Shown: positions 46,380 through 59,131 of the stretch, piece by piece
How positions within the stretch are numbered: position 1 is the first letter of the stretch
Layout: every line of letters begins with the position of its first letter
Assembly (NCBI GenBank): GCA_029844215.1
Contig: CM056724.1
Span: forward strand, 74,233,093 to 74,297,092
Source: Przewalskia tangutica
Taxonomy: Eukaryota; Streptophyta; Magnoliopsida; Solanales; Solanaceae
Direction of reading: 5' to 3'
DNA length: 64,000 bases
Translations under genes and position numbers: made by a program
Notes under the pieces: generated by a model
What the model was told of the DNA's origin: nothing
What the model saw: only the letters and a program-made list of their open reading frames with translations
Database searches by the model: none

Positions 46380-46970
46380 TCTCTGTTGAAGGAGTGTTTA
46401 AGCTACCATTTCGGTGTTCGGATGTCGCCTTATGAAGCCTCAGGGGCGGATGTGTGAGTCGCGGCCGATTGGTTCGATGTTGGCGGGATTGAGATAGTTG
46501 GTTCAGCTTGTTCCAGCAGACCGTGGATAGAGTAAAGCTTGTCTAGAAGAGGTTACGCACTGCAGAAATCGTGCGGATAATCGGCGACGACGCTTAGAGT
46601 TCGTGCCGACGGTCGGTCTTCTTGAAAGTACCACCCGGTCAGGGTGTGACGAGTTTTGGAATACAGAGGAACTTAGCCCGAGTTAATTGGGCCTTTGAGT
46701 TCATGTGAAGAATAGGCCAGGTTGCCTATATGTTAGCATTTGCCGTCCGACTTAGGAGGCAGTGCGTCCAGTCTTTCGTGTTATGTTCGAGAAGGAAATC
46801 GGAGATCCATCCAGAGTATTCCCAGCTAATGATGACCAAGTTGAAGATGATAACCCGAGTTTTGAATCAAGACGATTTAAATGTGGTAAGAGTTCGAATG
46901 TACGACATCTTGATGATCGACGCAGCCTTGCACTTTGTTGGAGTCGCGGAGTGACACTAACCTCGCGCAA
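46380..46970 (+). pseudogene. Element G: integrase C-terminal remnant
   Basis: Translation yields MSPYEAS and WFDVGG near 46418-46485. Further on comes VFRVMFEKEIGDPSRVFP near 46765-46820, aligning with VHPVFHVSMLRKCIGDPSRVHP of D. Stops lie in between and the chromodomain is not recognisable. RT, RNase H and the integrase core are deleted. Confidence 0.65.
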
Positions 46971-47125
46971 AGTGACAAAAGTGGTATGCTTTATGATGTT
47001 AGAGGTGCTTCCCGTGGACTTGGATGTAAGCATTTTGCGATTGTTTCGGTGGCCATGTGTGTGTTTGTCCTCGTAAGTATAGTAGTGAAGACTATCTTGC
47101 GCGCGTTTGTTTGAGACTTAGAAGG

Positions 47126-47155
47126 AACATTCGACGAATGTTTCGGAGAGGAGAA
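47126..47155 (+). other. Element G: inverted repeat and polypurine tract
   Basis: AACATTCG (47126-47133) and CGAATGTT (47135-47142) are followed by CGGAGAGGAGAA directly before the 3' LTR. The preceding TATAGTAGTGAAGACTAT block (about 47075) is shared with the 3' UTR of I. Confidence 0.75.
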
Positions 47156-49908
47156 TGTTATACCGTATTTCCAGAGTATGTGCGTGGGGCGTGCGTGAAA
47201 AATTTGAACTTGTGATTTAGGCTTGGCGAATTCTTTTGTTCACAACACCCGATTAGAGTCGTTTTGACTAAACGTTTTCACTTTTCGTAGGGAATTTCGG
47301 CTATGTCATTTTTATTTTTGCGGATTTTTCCGAGAGGCGAAACAATTTGGACCAACAAGAGGGCGACACTTTTCACCCTCTCATTGGAACACCTTTGGCG
47401 GTAAAGGGGGTTTGCCGAATGGCCATTTTTTTGTCAAGGGGTTGGTAGGATATTTTGGTGGTATATGTATAAGGTGCACTTGGCAAGATCTTGCCCTACA
47501 CTTGCCTTGCACTTGGCAAGATCTTGGCCATTGGTTGGCCTTCACTTGACCTATAAATACCCACTTTGAAGACTAATTCATCCACAAAATTGCCTAAGTC
47601 TTGAAAGCTTCTTCCTCCCCTTAGTGTAGTGTCTTGGCGAGAGCCCTCTTCCCCTTGGCGAGAGTTCCCCTAGTGGGGTAGGCGAGGGTATACACCCCCT
47701 CGCAGGGTGCTAGCCGTGGGTACCCCTAGCCTAGTTGTTTCGTATAATTCCCCTCTTGGTAGAAATACTCTCAAAAGTATTGTTATAATGCCCAAATTAC
47801 CTTAGCGTATACCTTGTAGTATTCTAAGGTTATACTTATCTGAAAAGCCCGAAATACTATTATACTTCCTTCACTACAAAACCGAAACCCTAAGGAAAAA
47901 TCTCCATAGTTAGTTGGAGTATTAAGTAGAAGTTGGTTAGAACTTCTAAGGGTTGTTTGGAGCTGGTCGGAGCGCACGAGTATGAGCTAAACCTTGCTCA
48001 GATCGACATTTAAACTCGGATAATTATGGGCTTATCGAGGTAAATATCTTGTCCCTATTGTAATTGGAAATTACATGTTGTTAGATTATATAGTTGAAGT
48101 ATACTATATATAGTCTTGAACGTTGTTATCGCAATATCTTTTGACTTAAGCCTGAATAATAAGAAACCTTTTGAAGAAGAGTAATCTTGAACTATTTTTA
48201 CATGGGATCAGACATGAGACTTGTGTAGCTTTTACGTGAGGTAGAATTGTGCACGTCCGATTAAGCGTATAACCCCTGGTTGGCTTGTAGCCACCCGATA
48301 GAGAGATTTCTGTCATGTGCGGGAGGTGTGCCGAATTTTACGTAGAATGTTCTACGATAAGATCTAGATGTTAATAAGCGCCTTGTGGCCTTATAGGTTG
48401 AAGCATCGCGTGTGGCGCGATCTACTTGGCAAGGAGTAGCCGACTTGAGGTACTTGGAGTGTTTTGCTATTAGTCGATACTCGTCGCGAGGTATGTGAAC
48501 CTCTTCCTATCTCTTCTAGCATGATATGTGTGAACTATGTAGTACGCAGACGCATACGTGCTAAATGTATTTGATTGGTTTAAAACATAAAGTGTTATAA
48601 CGGCTTTATGGGAAGTTGGTTATAACAGCTTTATGTTGGTAAGAAAATACTTGTGGTTTTTAGAAGGTAACTGATTTGAACTATAACTGGCTTGTTATGT
48701 GTTAATAAAGAACTTGAAGTATTTCAAAAGATTTTTGTAAAGGGGCTTTCCCTTGATTGTGCTTATGTTGTTTAAACGTTAAACTGTTATGTTGGTATTA
48801 TACCACTCACCGTGTTTCCGGGGGTTAAGCTGCCCTCCGATGCGGGGTAGACTCGAGCGATGCAGGACCATGATTCGAGAATACCTCATGCGGTCCCGGG
48901 GCCTATGCGAGCTACGAGAGTTCCGTGTTAGTGCGGACTTTATGGTCATGCGGTGCATGCGCCATGCGATCGCGAGTCCGGGACGACGCCGGAGTAGCTA
49001 CCTCGATGCGGGGTTATACCTCATGCGGGCCTATGAGATTGGCCTATGCGCGAGTGCGGAGTTCGGGCTAGACGCGCACATTTGATATTGCGGGCGGCGA
49101 CCAGCCTTTGATCATGTGGTCTAGACAGATATCATGATACGATTTATGACCTTGTTAGTACCGCTGGTGTTAGTAGTCGGCTATGCCTTCACTTACCTCA
49201 TCGCTTTATTTGGACACAGTGGGACTGCTGTTCATGTATTCCTTGGTGCTTTATATATCATAGATCGCCAGCCGTGAGAAGGTATTCCACGCATGATTGA
49301 TGTTGTGGCGTGAGACCCATTGCTATATTGAGTGATGACTTTGAGGCGAGTCACGACTTGATATGATCGCTTATTTATTGTGAATCGTAGTTTGGTAATC
49401 ATACATGTCTCCCGCTTTATATAGACTACTATGATTTCATTTACTGATTTTTCGCCATACTCTGCACTGTTGTACCTCGACCCTGGGCCGCGTTCATGCC
49501 GCAGGTAAAGGTACACCAGTCGTTGATCCTCGCTCTTAGGATCACAGTTCAGCGTTTGGGAAGCTCCGTTCCTCCGGAGGCTTATCTTGGTATAGTCCCC
49601 TGTTGTTGTAGGTGCTTACATTTAGGGGTATGACGGGGCCCTGTCCCGTCGTTGTTGTCATATCATTCGTAGAGTGTGAAATCTGTTGTGGGCAGAAATT
49701 GTAAGAGGGTTTGTAAAAAGGATTAAACTGTTCATTTGTAGGAGTTGTTATTTATATATATGCCGAAAGGAAAGTTTTCCTCAGATTACTGTTTTGTACT
49801 CCATTTGTTTCATGTATGTGTTTTATGTTCCGTTGATTACTCTGATATTGTATCACTAGGGTGCCCGGGGTAAGGCACCAGTCACGGGCCCAGATTCGGG
49901 TCGTGACA
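47156..49908 (+). repeat. Element G: 3' LTR (2753 bp, internally deleted)
   Basis: It matches the 5' LTR except for a deletion near 48737. There AAAGATTTTTG joins TGTAAAGGGG, removing about 700 bases present at about 42700-43420 of the 5' LTR, with a short TTTGT-like overlap at the join. The TATA box is at 47552-47559. Confidence 0.92.
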
Positions 49909-49913
49909 ATCAA

Positions 49914-50281
49914 GTCTCTTAACTTTCAAAATCAAGTCGTTTTACAGTCAAAACCAAATCTTTCTTTTATTTTCATAAAGTCGTTATAACTAACTTCCCA
50001 TAAAGCCATTATAACACTTTATGTTTTAAACAAAACAAAATCCATTTCACACACGTACGTCTACCGTACTATATAGTTTACAACAATCATGCTCAAGAGT
50101 ATAGGAAGAATCACATACCTTTTAGCTTAAGCCACAAGCCAAGTCAAGTATGTCGCGCGTAGAAGATCCACCTAAAAAGGCCACAATATATCTATCAATC
50201 TCTAGTTCTCTTCGTAGAATACTTAAGGCAAACAGTTCCGATTCTACGTAAAATTAAAGACTCTCCCCGCTATCACATAAA
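49914..50281 (-). repeat. Element F: LTR, second part
   Basis: It continues the F LTR after the right TSD of G (GTCTCTTAACTTTC) and is cut again at 50281/50282 by H. No gene is seen. Confidence 0.85.
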
Positions 50282-53200
50282 TGTTATACCCCGTATTTCC
50301 AGAGTATGTACGTAAGGACGTACGTAGAAAATTTGAACTTGTGATTTAGGCTTGGCCGAAATTTATTTGTTCACAACACCCGATTAGAGTCGTTTTTCGA
50401 CGAAACGTTTTCACAGCTTTCGGAGGGGAATTTCCGCCTATGCCCTTTTTTAATTTTTGCGGATTTTTCCGAGAGGCGTAACATTTTGGACCAACAAGAG
50501 AGCCTTGGCACCCTCTCATTGGAACACCTGGCGGTTTGCTTGGCGAAAGTGACGCGTTTGGCTAGCGTTCTTGGCCTTGTTTTGTGCCTTGTTTTGTGCC
50601 ATGTTTTGTGGAGTAGAGATAGGGTGCACTTGGCTTGATCCTAGTCCTACACTTGCCTAACACATGGATTGATCTTGGCCATTGGTTGGCCAAGGCTTGT
50701 GCTATAAATACCCATCCCTTTGATGAACTTCTTCATCCATTCCTAAATGTTCCTAAGTGTTAAAATCCCTCCCTCTCCCCTCTTGTTGACTCTCGTCCAA
50801 GAGCCCCTCTCCCCCTTTGAAAGGTCCCCTTGGCCGAGAGCCCTCTCCTCCTCAGTAGGCCGTGGGTACCCCTAGCCTAGTTGTCTCGTATAATACACCC
50901 CCTCTTGTAGAAATACTCTCAAAAGTATTGTTATAATGCCCAAATTACCTTAGCCATATACCTTGTAGTATTCTAAGGTTATACTCATACGAAAAGCCCA
51001 GTTATACTATTATACTTCCCGTCAGTCACCAAACCGAAACCCTAGGAAAATCTCCATAGTCCGTTGAGACCGTGTAGAAGTTGGTTAGAACTTCTAAGGT
51101 GGTTTAGAGCGGGTTGAGCGCCGGAGTTGAGCTAAACGATTGCCCAGGATCGACTTTAAGCTAGGATAATTATGGGCTTATCGAGGTAAATATCTTGTCC
51201 CCCTATTGTAATTGGAAATTACATGTTGTTAGATATTATAGTTGAAGTATACTATATATAGTATTGACCGTAGTTATCGGCAATGTCTTGCGACTTAAGC
51301 TGAAATTAAAGAAGAATCGAATCAGAATTACATAGGGTTGTATTACAAGAGACTTGTGTAGTACCAGTGGAGTAGAATTGCAGTAGGTTAGATGTATAAC
51401 CCCCTGGTTGGCTTGGTAGTAGCCTCGATAGAGGAGATTTACGTTGCCATGGGAGGTGTCTAGAATTTTCTGTAGAATGTTCTACGATAAGATCTAGATG
51501 TTAATAAGCGCCTTGTGGCCTTATAGGTTGAGTACTACGTGTGGCGATCTACTTGGCTTAAGGAGTAGCCGACGTTTGGAAGTACTTGAGCGCTTTGCTA
51601 TTAGTCGATACTCGTCGCGAGGTATGTGAACCTCTTCCTATCTCTTCTAGCATGATATGTGTGAACTATGTAGTACGCAGACGCATGTGCTAAATGTATT
51701 TGATTGGTTTAAAACATAAAGTGTTATAACGGCTTTATGGGAAGTTGGTTATAACGACTTTATGTTGTTAAGAAAATACTTGTGGTTTTTAAAAGGTAAA
51801 TCGATTTGAACTATAAGCGCTTGTTATATGTTAATAAAGAACTTGAAGTATTTCAAAAGATTTTTGAATCATTTTGAAAGAAGTAGCAATATTTGGTTTT
51901 GAAAACTTAAGAGTTATACTAGCTTTATGGGAAGTTAGGTATAACGGCTTAAGAATGTTTCTCGATTTGGAAATCGAATGTGTATCGACAAACCACTGCA
52001 GCGTTAATAAAAGGAAATGTTTTGAGTAATTAAGTATTATTAAAACCAGTAGAAACTTCCATCTGCATAGAAGCTAAGATGAGACAAAATAATATTTCCT
52101 AGATCATGGCTGCTGTAATAAGATTGTTATAAAGAAGATATCCTACTCACATATAAGGCTTATGTTTCTCAGATAGTTTAAAGGAGAATTATATTCTTAA
52201 ATGAATAAGACTATGAACTACGAATCCTTTCTAAAAAAATGAGAAACTTGAACATTGGAAATTAGGCAAACTTAAACATTGGAAAGGAATGTTGCTACTT
52301 GATTTTACAAAGAGAAGTAATTGATTTACTTTAAAAAGATGATCACTCTATTTTTATACTACGGGTATTATGTGACATTGTGAAAGTAACGTACCTTTTT
52401 AAAAGAGTTAATGTATGAAGTACTTTGGGGATAAAACCCCGAACTTATTGACATATAGTAGAAAGTACCTTGTGTGAACAACTTGATTGTATTGGTTTGT
52501 GATAGCCTTGTAATACTTTCTTGTTGCTTTGATAAGTAAACGTGTTAGAATGCTACGTGTGTTAGTATCTTGTGATGTTTGTGTAAAGGGGTTTCCCTTG
52601 ATTGTGCTTATTAACTATCTGTCGTTATGATAGTATTGTGGCATTCATCTCTTGTGATGATTCCGGTTAAGCCGCCTCCGACGCGGTAGACTTCAGCGGC
52701 GGGTCGATGGACCTATGATTCGAGATACCTCACGCAGTCCCGGCCTATGCGAATCTGCGAGTTCGAGTTAGGATGCGCCTTGTGGTCATGCGGTCCGCGT
52801 GGCTACGCGACGCGAGTCCGTGATCTTACGCCGGGAGTAGCTACCGATGCGGGGAATACCTCATGCGGGCCGATGAGATTGGCCTATGCGGAGCTGCGGG
52901 AAGTTCCAGGACTAGACGCGCACATTAGATACTGCGGGCAAGTGGCCAGCTTTGATCATGTGACGGTCTAGACAGATCTCATGATACAGTTCATGACCTT
53001 GTTGGTACTGTGAGTGTTAGTAGTCGGCTATGCCTTCGTACTTACCCCGTACGGTGTTATTATGGCACAGGTGGGACCTGGTGTTCATATGTGTTCCTTG
53101 GTGCTTTTATATCATAAACTGCCGGCAGTGAGGAATGTGTCCCACGGGCACGATTGATGTTGTGGGCGTGAGACCCACTGTTATGTTCTTTTGTGATGAC

Positions 53201-53746
53201 TTGAGGGCGTGAGTCCCTGACTTGATATGACTGCTTAGTTATGGTAAAACTGTAGTTTGGTTATCATACATGTCTCCTGCTTTGTATAGACTACTATGAT
53301 TTCATTTACAGTATTTATATTTTAGTTTCACATACTTTGCACTGTTAGATCGACTCCTTCGGGCTGCGTTCATGCCGCGAGTTGAGGTACACGATCGTTG
53401 ATCCTAGCTCGTGGTCACAGTCAGCGTTTGGGAAGCTCCGTTTCTCGAGGCTTATCGATGTATAGTCCCCGTCAGTAAGTGTTTACATTCGGGGTTTGGG
53501 CCCCGTCCCGCCATTGTTGTCGTATCATTCTTAGAGGTGCAGAGTAGTAATCGCAAGGTGGTTTGTAAAAAGGATTAAACTGCTCATGTTTAAAGTTGTC
53601 ATTTATATATATGCCGAAAGGCAAGTTCTTCTCATATTATTGTTTCATATTTCATAATATGTCTTGTATCGCTTTATGTTCTGATTACTCGATGTTGTGT
53701 CACTAGGGTGCCCGGTAAGGCACGATCACGCCCGATGGTCGTGACA
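50282..53746 (+). repeat. Element H: 5' LTR (3465 bp)
   Basis: It runs from TGTTATACC to GTGACA before AAAAG and the primer site (53751-53761, TGGTATCGAGC). The TATA box is at 50703-50710. The G-box palindrome is eroded (50500-50520). The ATGCGG-rich zone lies at about 52670-52930. Confidence 0.92.
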
Positions 53747-53948
53747 AAAGTGGTATCGAGCGATTAATCCTCGGAAAGTGTCTACGCATCGTATCCAAGA
53801 AGTCTTGATTATCGGTGTGTTGTGCACCACACCAATAATCGTGAGGCTATAGGGTATTTAGGATTGGTTTCTATTCTTCTCACTCGAGATCGTGCCTTAG
53901 AGCCGTGTTGTAAGTTGGACCCTCCGACGAAATTATTTCCTTATCGTT

Positions 53949-54730
53949 ATGCCTCCGCGCAGGCAACCCGCCCAGGGAGGCAAGGCACGAGGAGCCGCGT
54001 AGAGTTCAGAGGGTGGCGAGGCACAGCCCAATCATTACCTAGGTAGTGCTTCATTCGGGAGTTCTGCGGCGTCACTAGCCCCGCAGAGTTTTAGCACGCG
54101 GCGCTAGTTCCTACTGCGCCATGATATTTTAACCTTCGCCCACGGCGAACAGAGAATATGGATTGCAAAGAGACAACCACATTACTAACTATGGATTTGA
54201 CTACCGCAGAGTATACCGATGTACCGCGAGTCTTGATGACTATCAACGAAGGTTGTGCAAGAGTAGTTCTTGATTGGCTTGAGCATGGCCTCGTGGTCGG
54301 GCTTATGCGCAGCAGGCCGAGAAACGTAGCAATCGACGGGTTAACCAAGGACAGCAGAAGAGGGCCAGAGCAGCAAGGTCCTTTGGTAACTTTCGAGGCG
54401 AGTCGCCTCACCAGCAGATTAGGTTATGCGCATCCACCAGTGCAGAAAGGTCCTCCACAGGGTTCAGGACGTTCGGGGTATGCAGGAGTTGGTCAGAGCT
54501 CCAGAGCTTCCGGTTCACAGTCACACGAAGGTTCCAGCCATCTGGATTCAGTTTTTCTCAGTGTTCACAGTGTGGCAGGAGTCATCTCGGGGAATGTCGT
54601 CTTTTAGTTGGTACTTGTTGTACCTATGACCGTCAGGGTCTGATGTCGAGAGTGTCCTGGTAGGAGGACTCAGCCTTCAGAATCGGTGGGTAGTTTGTCA
54701 TCTTCCTTAGCTATGCGCCCTGCACAGGCG
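53949..54730 (+). pseudogene. Element H: gag relic with zinc knuckle
   Basis: An ATG at 53949 gives MPPRRQPAQGG. Later pieces are a basic RRVNQGQQKRARAARSF stretch, the linker HPPVQKGPPQGSGRSGYAG and GQSSRASGSQ, and a knuckle CSQCGRSHLGEC near 54565-54600, in different frames. The second knuckle (CTYDRQG) has lost its ligands. The central capsid part is missing, as in B and G. Confidence 0.72.
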
Positions 54731-55232
54731 AGTTTGATTAGAACGACTAAGGAAGAAAGAGATATAGATATATCTTTAACCCTCTAGAGTTTTGTTTATG
54801 TGATAAGGTGAGTATACCTTAAGTGCTATGTTCTGATAGCAGTGTGTTAGTTGTGATTAGAAATCATGGTGGGTTAACCGAGTAAGATTTTGGGGGATAG
54901 AGAAGGTGTGAGCCTTAGAGTTGTATACGTAGAGACCTTAGAGGTAAGGCCATCTCGAGTAAAAGATGTATTGTTTATGTTTGACCCTTATAGGAGTGCA
55001 TAGTGCACGTGAGTTATGCTTGTGGGATTAGTCCCTGAGTAGTGGAATGAAAGAGGGTAGTTGAGCTAAGAAGACCGCTAGGTTTTCGTAACGTGATTAG
55101 TGAGATTATTCCGGTTCGGGGAGCTAGTATGGTGCGCGTTGCCGGGTCGGGTTGAGGCCACGTTGCGGGTCAACCCGCGGCTTTGTGGCGTGGGTCGGTT
55201 GTGGTCCCGCCGTGATAGGTCACGAGGTGTTA
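54731..55232 (+). other. Element H: non-coding interior, left of I
   Basis: It is the counterpart of G 45578-46075 and ends at the TSD TGTTA (55228-55232). No domain is recognised. Confidence 0.75.
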
Positions 55233-55791
55233 TGTCACGACCAAACCGGCTCGCGGTGCCTTACCCGCACCCAAGTAGTCAAACAACATCAGAGAAATCA
55301 GCGTAAATTAAAACTCATACATGATAACCAATGAAAAGAGAAAACAGGCTAACCAAGCGGTTACCTTTTCTGAAAAATAACTAACACTGAACGATTATAA
55401 TCCTCGCCACATCGCATTACTGCACCTCTAAGAATTTTTATAACATCTCCGACGACAGTGGCCCCCGCCATACCACGAATGTACAAAAAGTTCTACAACT
55501 TCGTGGAACCGCAAGTGACAAAGTCTCGAAGGAATGGAGCTTTCGAGAACCGAACAGATCCAAAGTGCGGATCAACAAGCGATGTATCTCAACTGCGGAT
55601 GAACGCGCTTCGGGCGGGTCGACAACAAAAATTGAGTATGCGAAACATAAAAATACTGTAAATGAAATCATAATAGTCTATAAGGAAAACAGGAGACATG
55701 TATGATAACCAAACTACAGTACACCACGTATACGCCTACCAAATCAAATCACATCAAGTCGTGGACTCACGCCGAAAGATCATTACTCAAA

Positions 55792-56225
55792 GTGGACGAT
55801 ACTCGGCTACCCAACGTGTCGGTATGTCCAACCCAATAACAAGATAGTACTCACGGTGGACGATACTCGTGGGCTACCCAACGTGTCGGTATGTCCCAAC
55901 CAATAACAAGATAATACTCACCGTGGACGATACTTGGGCTACCCAACGGTCAAGATGTCCAAACAAATACCCAGATAATACTCATCAGGACGCATACTCG
56001 TGGGCTACCCAACGTGTCGGTATGTCCAAACAAATACCCGATAATACTCATCGTGGACGATACTCGGCTACCCAACGTGTCGGTATGTCCAAACCAGTTA
56101 CAAGATAACACTTAATAGAAGCATACCCGGGCTACCCAACGCGTGTCGATATGTCCCAAAGGATCAATATAGTGGAAGCATACCCGCTGGCTACCCAACG
56201 TGTCGATATGTCCATCATACCACCC
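55792..56225. repeat. Minisatellite in the I 3' LTR (about 64-68 bp units)
   Basis: About seven units are built on GTGGACGATACTCG, GGGCTACCCAACGTGTCGG and TATGTCC. The equivalent array in the other LTR is at about 61015-61445. Confidence 0.88.
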
Positions 56226-57974
56226 GATATCCGCCCTCCGTCGAGACTCGGTAGCACAAAGTCAAACACTTGCACAACAACAAAACTATCACCACAAGCA
56301 CAGCAAGTTACACACAACTCAAAGTACCTTCGTTTAAGTCGACAAACGGGTTCCAACCCCAAAATACTACATTCTTTCCTACCTTCAAAGACCTCTCTTT
56401 ACGTAGAAACCATACGATACTGTCACACGTAGTATCACACACATTCATGTTTAAAACACGACTTCAAACACAATTAACATAACGTCAAGTATACCTTTTA
56501 AAAGTCCAAGTAATTAACTCCTTTAAGGTCAAGTATTCCTACCTTTTAAAACCAAGTCATTTACTTTTCCCTTAAGAAAAGTTCGATATCTGAAAACAAG
56601 TGATTTATACTTTCAAACTCAAGTTACTTCTCTTTCCAAAATCCAAAGACATTATCCTTTGCAATCCATTAAGTTCATTCTTTGGAATTTTAAGAAAAGT
56701 CGAACTTGTTATCAATGATTCTCATTTAAGCGACCATGATCTAGGAAATGTAATATCATTTTGTCTTATCTTAGTTTCTATGCGGATGGAGGTTTCTACT
56801 GGTTTTAATATAATCAATTAGTCGAAACCATTTCCTTTATTAGCATTGATGGTGTGTTCGATACTTGTTCCCACTTTCAAATCCATTTCACATTCTTATG
56901 CCGTTATACCTAACTTCCCATAAAGCTAGTATAACTCTTAAGTTTTCAAAAACCAAGTATTACTCATTACTCACGAATGAGGTTTTACAACTTTTGAATA
57001 CATTACAAAACTTTCACAATTCTAAGTTAAGTCTCTTATCTTACAAGATCAAGTCTCTTAACTTCTACCAACAACAACCGTTCTTTTACTCACATAAAGT
57101 TGTTATAACTGACTTCCCATAAAGCCGTTATAACCCCTTTATGTTTTAAACCAACCAATTACCACATAAACATTTATGAGACCAAGAGGGCTCATTCTTT
57201 AAGCACCGAGTGCCCATTACTAACGGATAAGACTTACTACTCTTACACCTAATGAAGCCCTTTACACTTCATAACAAGTCAAGACACAATTTGGAAAATC
57301 AATTTCCTTTAACACACGTGCGTCAACCGCACTATATATTTCACAAATAGTCATGCTGAAGAGGATAGGAAGAATCACATACCTCGCGACGATTGTCGAC
57401 ACTAAGCAAAATGCTCCACAGTACTATCTCCCTTAAGAAGAATATGCTACACGTAGTACTTCAATCCTATAAGGGCCATGAACGTCTATCAAACTCTAGT
57501 TTGAGCGTAGAGTAAACTAAGTACAAGGCCCCTACATTCTACGAAATTGACAGAACTTCCTTTGTTTCTATTAACTTGCCACCTTCACAAGGCCAAATCA
57601 ACAAGGCTACAAGATCCAAATCTAAGCCAACTTAACTATAACGACCTCGGCTCACAAATCTATACAAACTTAACTATAACGACCTCAGGCTCACAAATCT
57701 ATTCAAACTCTAAATATAACAGCCTCAGGCTCACAGATCTATACTACTATCACAAGTACTAACTCAAAACCCAGAGAAGGTACACTCTTACATTTTAGAA
57801 AAGCCAACAAAAGCCCTTTCCTACCACTTCTTCCACAACTCAACCACGGCGCTTCCCACAAGTTCACCAACACTTTTTCCTTCTTGCCGCTCCAACAGTT
57901 CCCTAAGGCCAGGTTTCTCAAAAACCTAGAGAGAAGGGAGAGGGGTTTTCTCTTGGGAGGGTTTGAAATGAAAT

Positions 57975-57998
57975 GGCCAAGTCTTCCAAGACTTGGCC
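57975..57998. repeat. 24-base perfect hairpin in the I LTR
   Basis: Arms GGCCAAGTCTT and AAGACTTGGCC are separated by two bases. The same structure is at 63198-63221 in the 5' LTR and a variant at 663-685 in D. It lies about 40 bases from the G-box-like palindrome. Confidence 0.8.
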
Positions 57999-58487
57999 CT
58001 AAAATAGGCTTCTATCGCTGGTCAAAGGATGGGAGGACACTTGTCACCCTCCCATAGGCTCCTTATAAAAATATCCCGATTTTTCTCCTTACCCGCAGAA
58101 AATCCGCCGGCGCTGCGCCGCACGGCCATGGCTAACACTTCGTAAAATAATTGCACGCTGCATCGGCTGCGTCCGATTCGGCGCGCGCGCAACACCCGCA
58201 GACCCTCGATAATCGGCGCCGCCTCGCTTCTCCGCGCACGAACTCCCCGAATCAAGTCATCCGCTTTATTGATGCGCCAAACTTGAAACTTCCATAACTT
58301 TTGACTCCGATGTCCAATCGACGAACGGTTGGTTGCGTTGGGACCTAGATTCAACGGACTACACACTAGGCCTTTTAAACACCTTACAATCCTTAACAAC
58401 TGGGGTCCAATACTCAAAGGTAAACTCAAAATCCTTCCAACACATGTTTGCCAACTTATCTATCCTCTAGAATTTACTGGTGTAACA

Positions 58488-59131
58488 TTCTTCCCTCGTA
58501 AACATTCGTCCGAATGTTCCTTCTAAGTCTTGAGAACACATGCGGGTATAGTCTTCACTACTATACCTACCAAAACTCATTTATGCCTCTCATGGCCATA
58601 ATATAGAAATCACGCATCTCCAAATTCCAGCTAACGGGGAAATCACCTCTAACGTGCAAACATCACTATTTTCTCCTCCCTTGGTCTAAAGGATACTCTC
58701 CTTACTCGGCGTACCTTCCTTGTACACTCACACCCCTCTCTAGTACACGTTCCACAATTCACCATCGCCTGCTTTCTACCACCTTGGAGTCACTACCTCC
58801 AACTCGTCCATCTTACTAATCCACGTCATGGAAGCTACCACTTCCATCGCAAACTACCCATGGAATCATCACACAAAACTCCATGTATACCATACACTCA
58901 GACAAGGATTAACGAGAAAGGCTTCTACCCAAGACTACTTACATCTAAGGTCTCAATCATTATAAATTCTAAGGTTCAAAATTTTTCTCATCCCCAACTT
59001 ACCCTCTTTATTAACCATGCTTCCAAATCACATTATATACACAAAGCTACCGAACATAGCACTCAACACATCACCACAACATCAAAGCATACAATACTCT
59101 GAGGGTTAAGAACATACCAGTAACTATTGCT
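58488..59131 (-). other. Element I: polypurine tract and 3' UTR
   Basis: On the minus strand a purine run (GAGGGAAGAA) abuts the LTR, preceded by the AACATTCG/CGAATGTT stem (58501-58518). The UTR shares the TATAGTAGTGAAGACTAT block with G. No pol domain is recognisable between here and the end of gag, although some open frames exist (for example 58860-59102 on the other strand). Confidence 0.75.

Larger units (their letters stand above)
41073..49908 (+). mobile_element. Element G: non-autonomous LTR retrotransposon, TSD ATCAA
   Basis: ATCAA is duplicated at 41068-41072 and 49909-49913. The 5' LTR is 41073-44597, the interior 44598-47155 and the 3' LTR 47156-49908. The 2.6-kb interior has a broken gag, a non-coding middle and an integrase tail remnant, so G cannot transpose alone. 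It has the same LTR group and interior layout as H, and the same gag damage as B. Confidence 0.95.
55233..58487 (-). repeat. Element I: 3' LTR (3255 bp)
   Basis: It runs from TGTCACGACC to GGTGTAACA. It contains a minisatellite (55792-56225), a 24-base perfect hairpin (57975-57998) and a G-box-like GACACTTGTC (58036-58045). The G+C-rich zone 58090-58260 resembles D 790-880. Confidence 0.93.

Noticed and set aside
54158..54607. 149-codon plus-strand frame in H
   Set aside because: It partly overlaps the gag relic, but the frame mixes gag-like and out-of-frame stretches, so it is reported only as part of the relic.
55792..56225. Regularly spaced repeats that might suggest a CRISPR array
   Set aside because: Units are contiguous 64-68 bp tandem copies without unique spacers, inside a plant LTR, and duplicated in the partner LTR.
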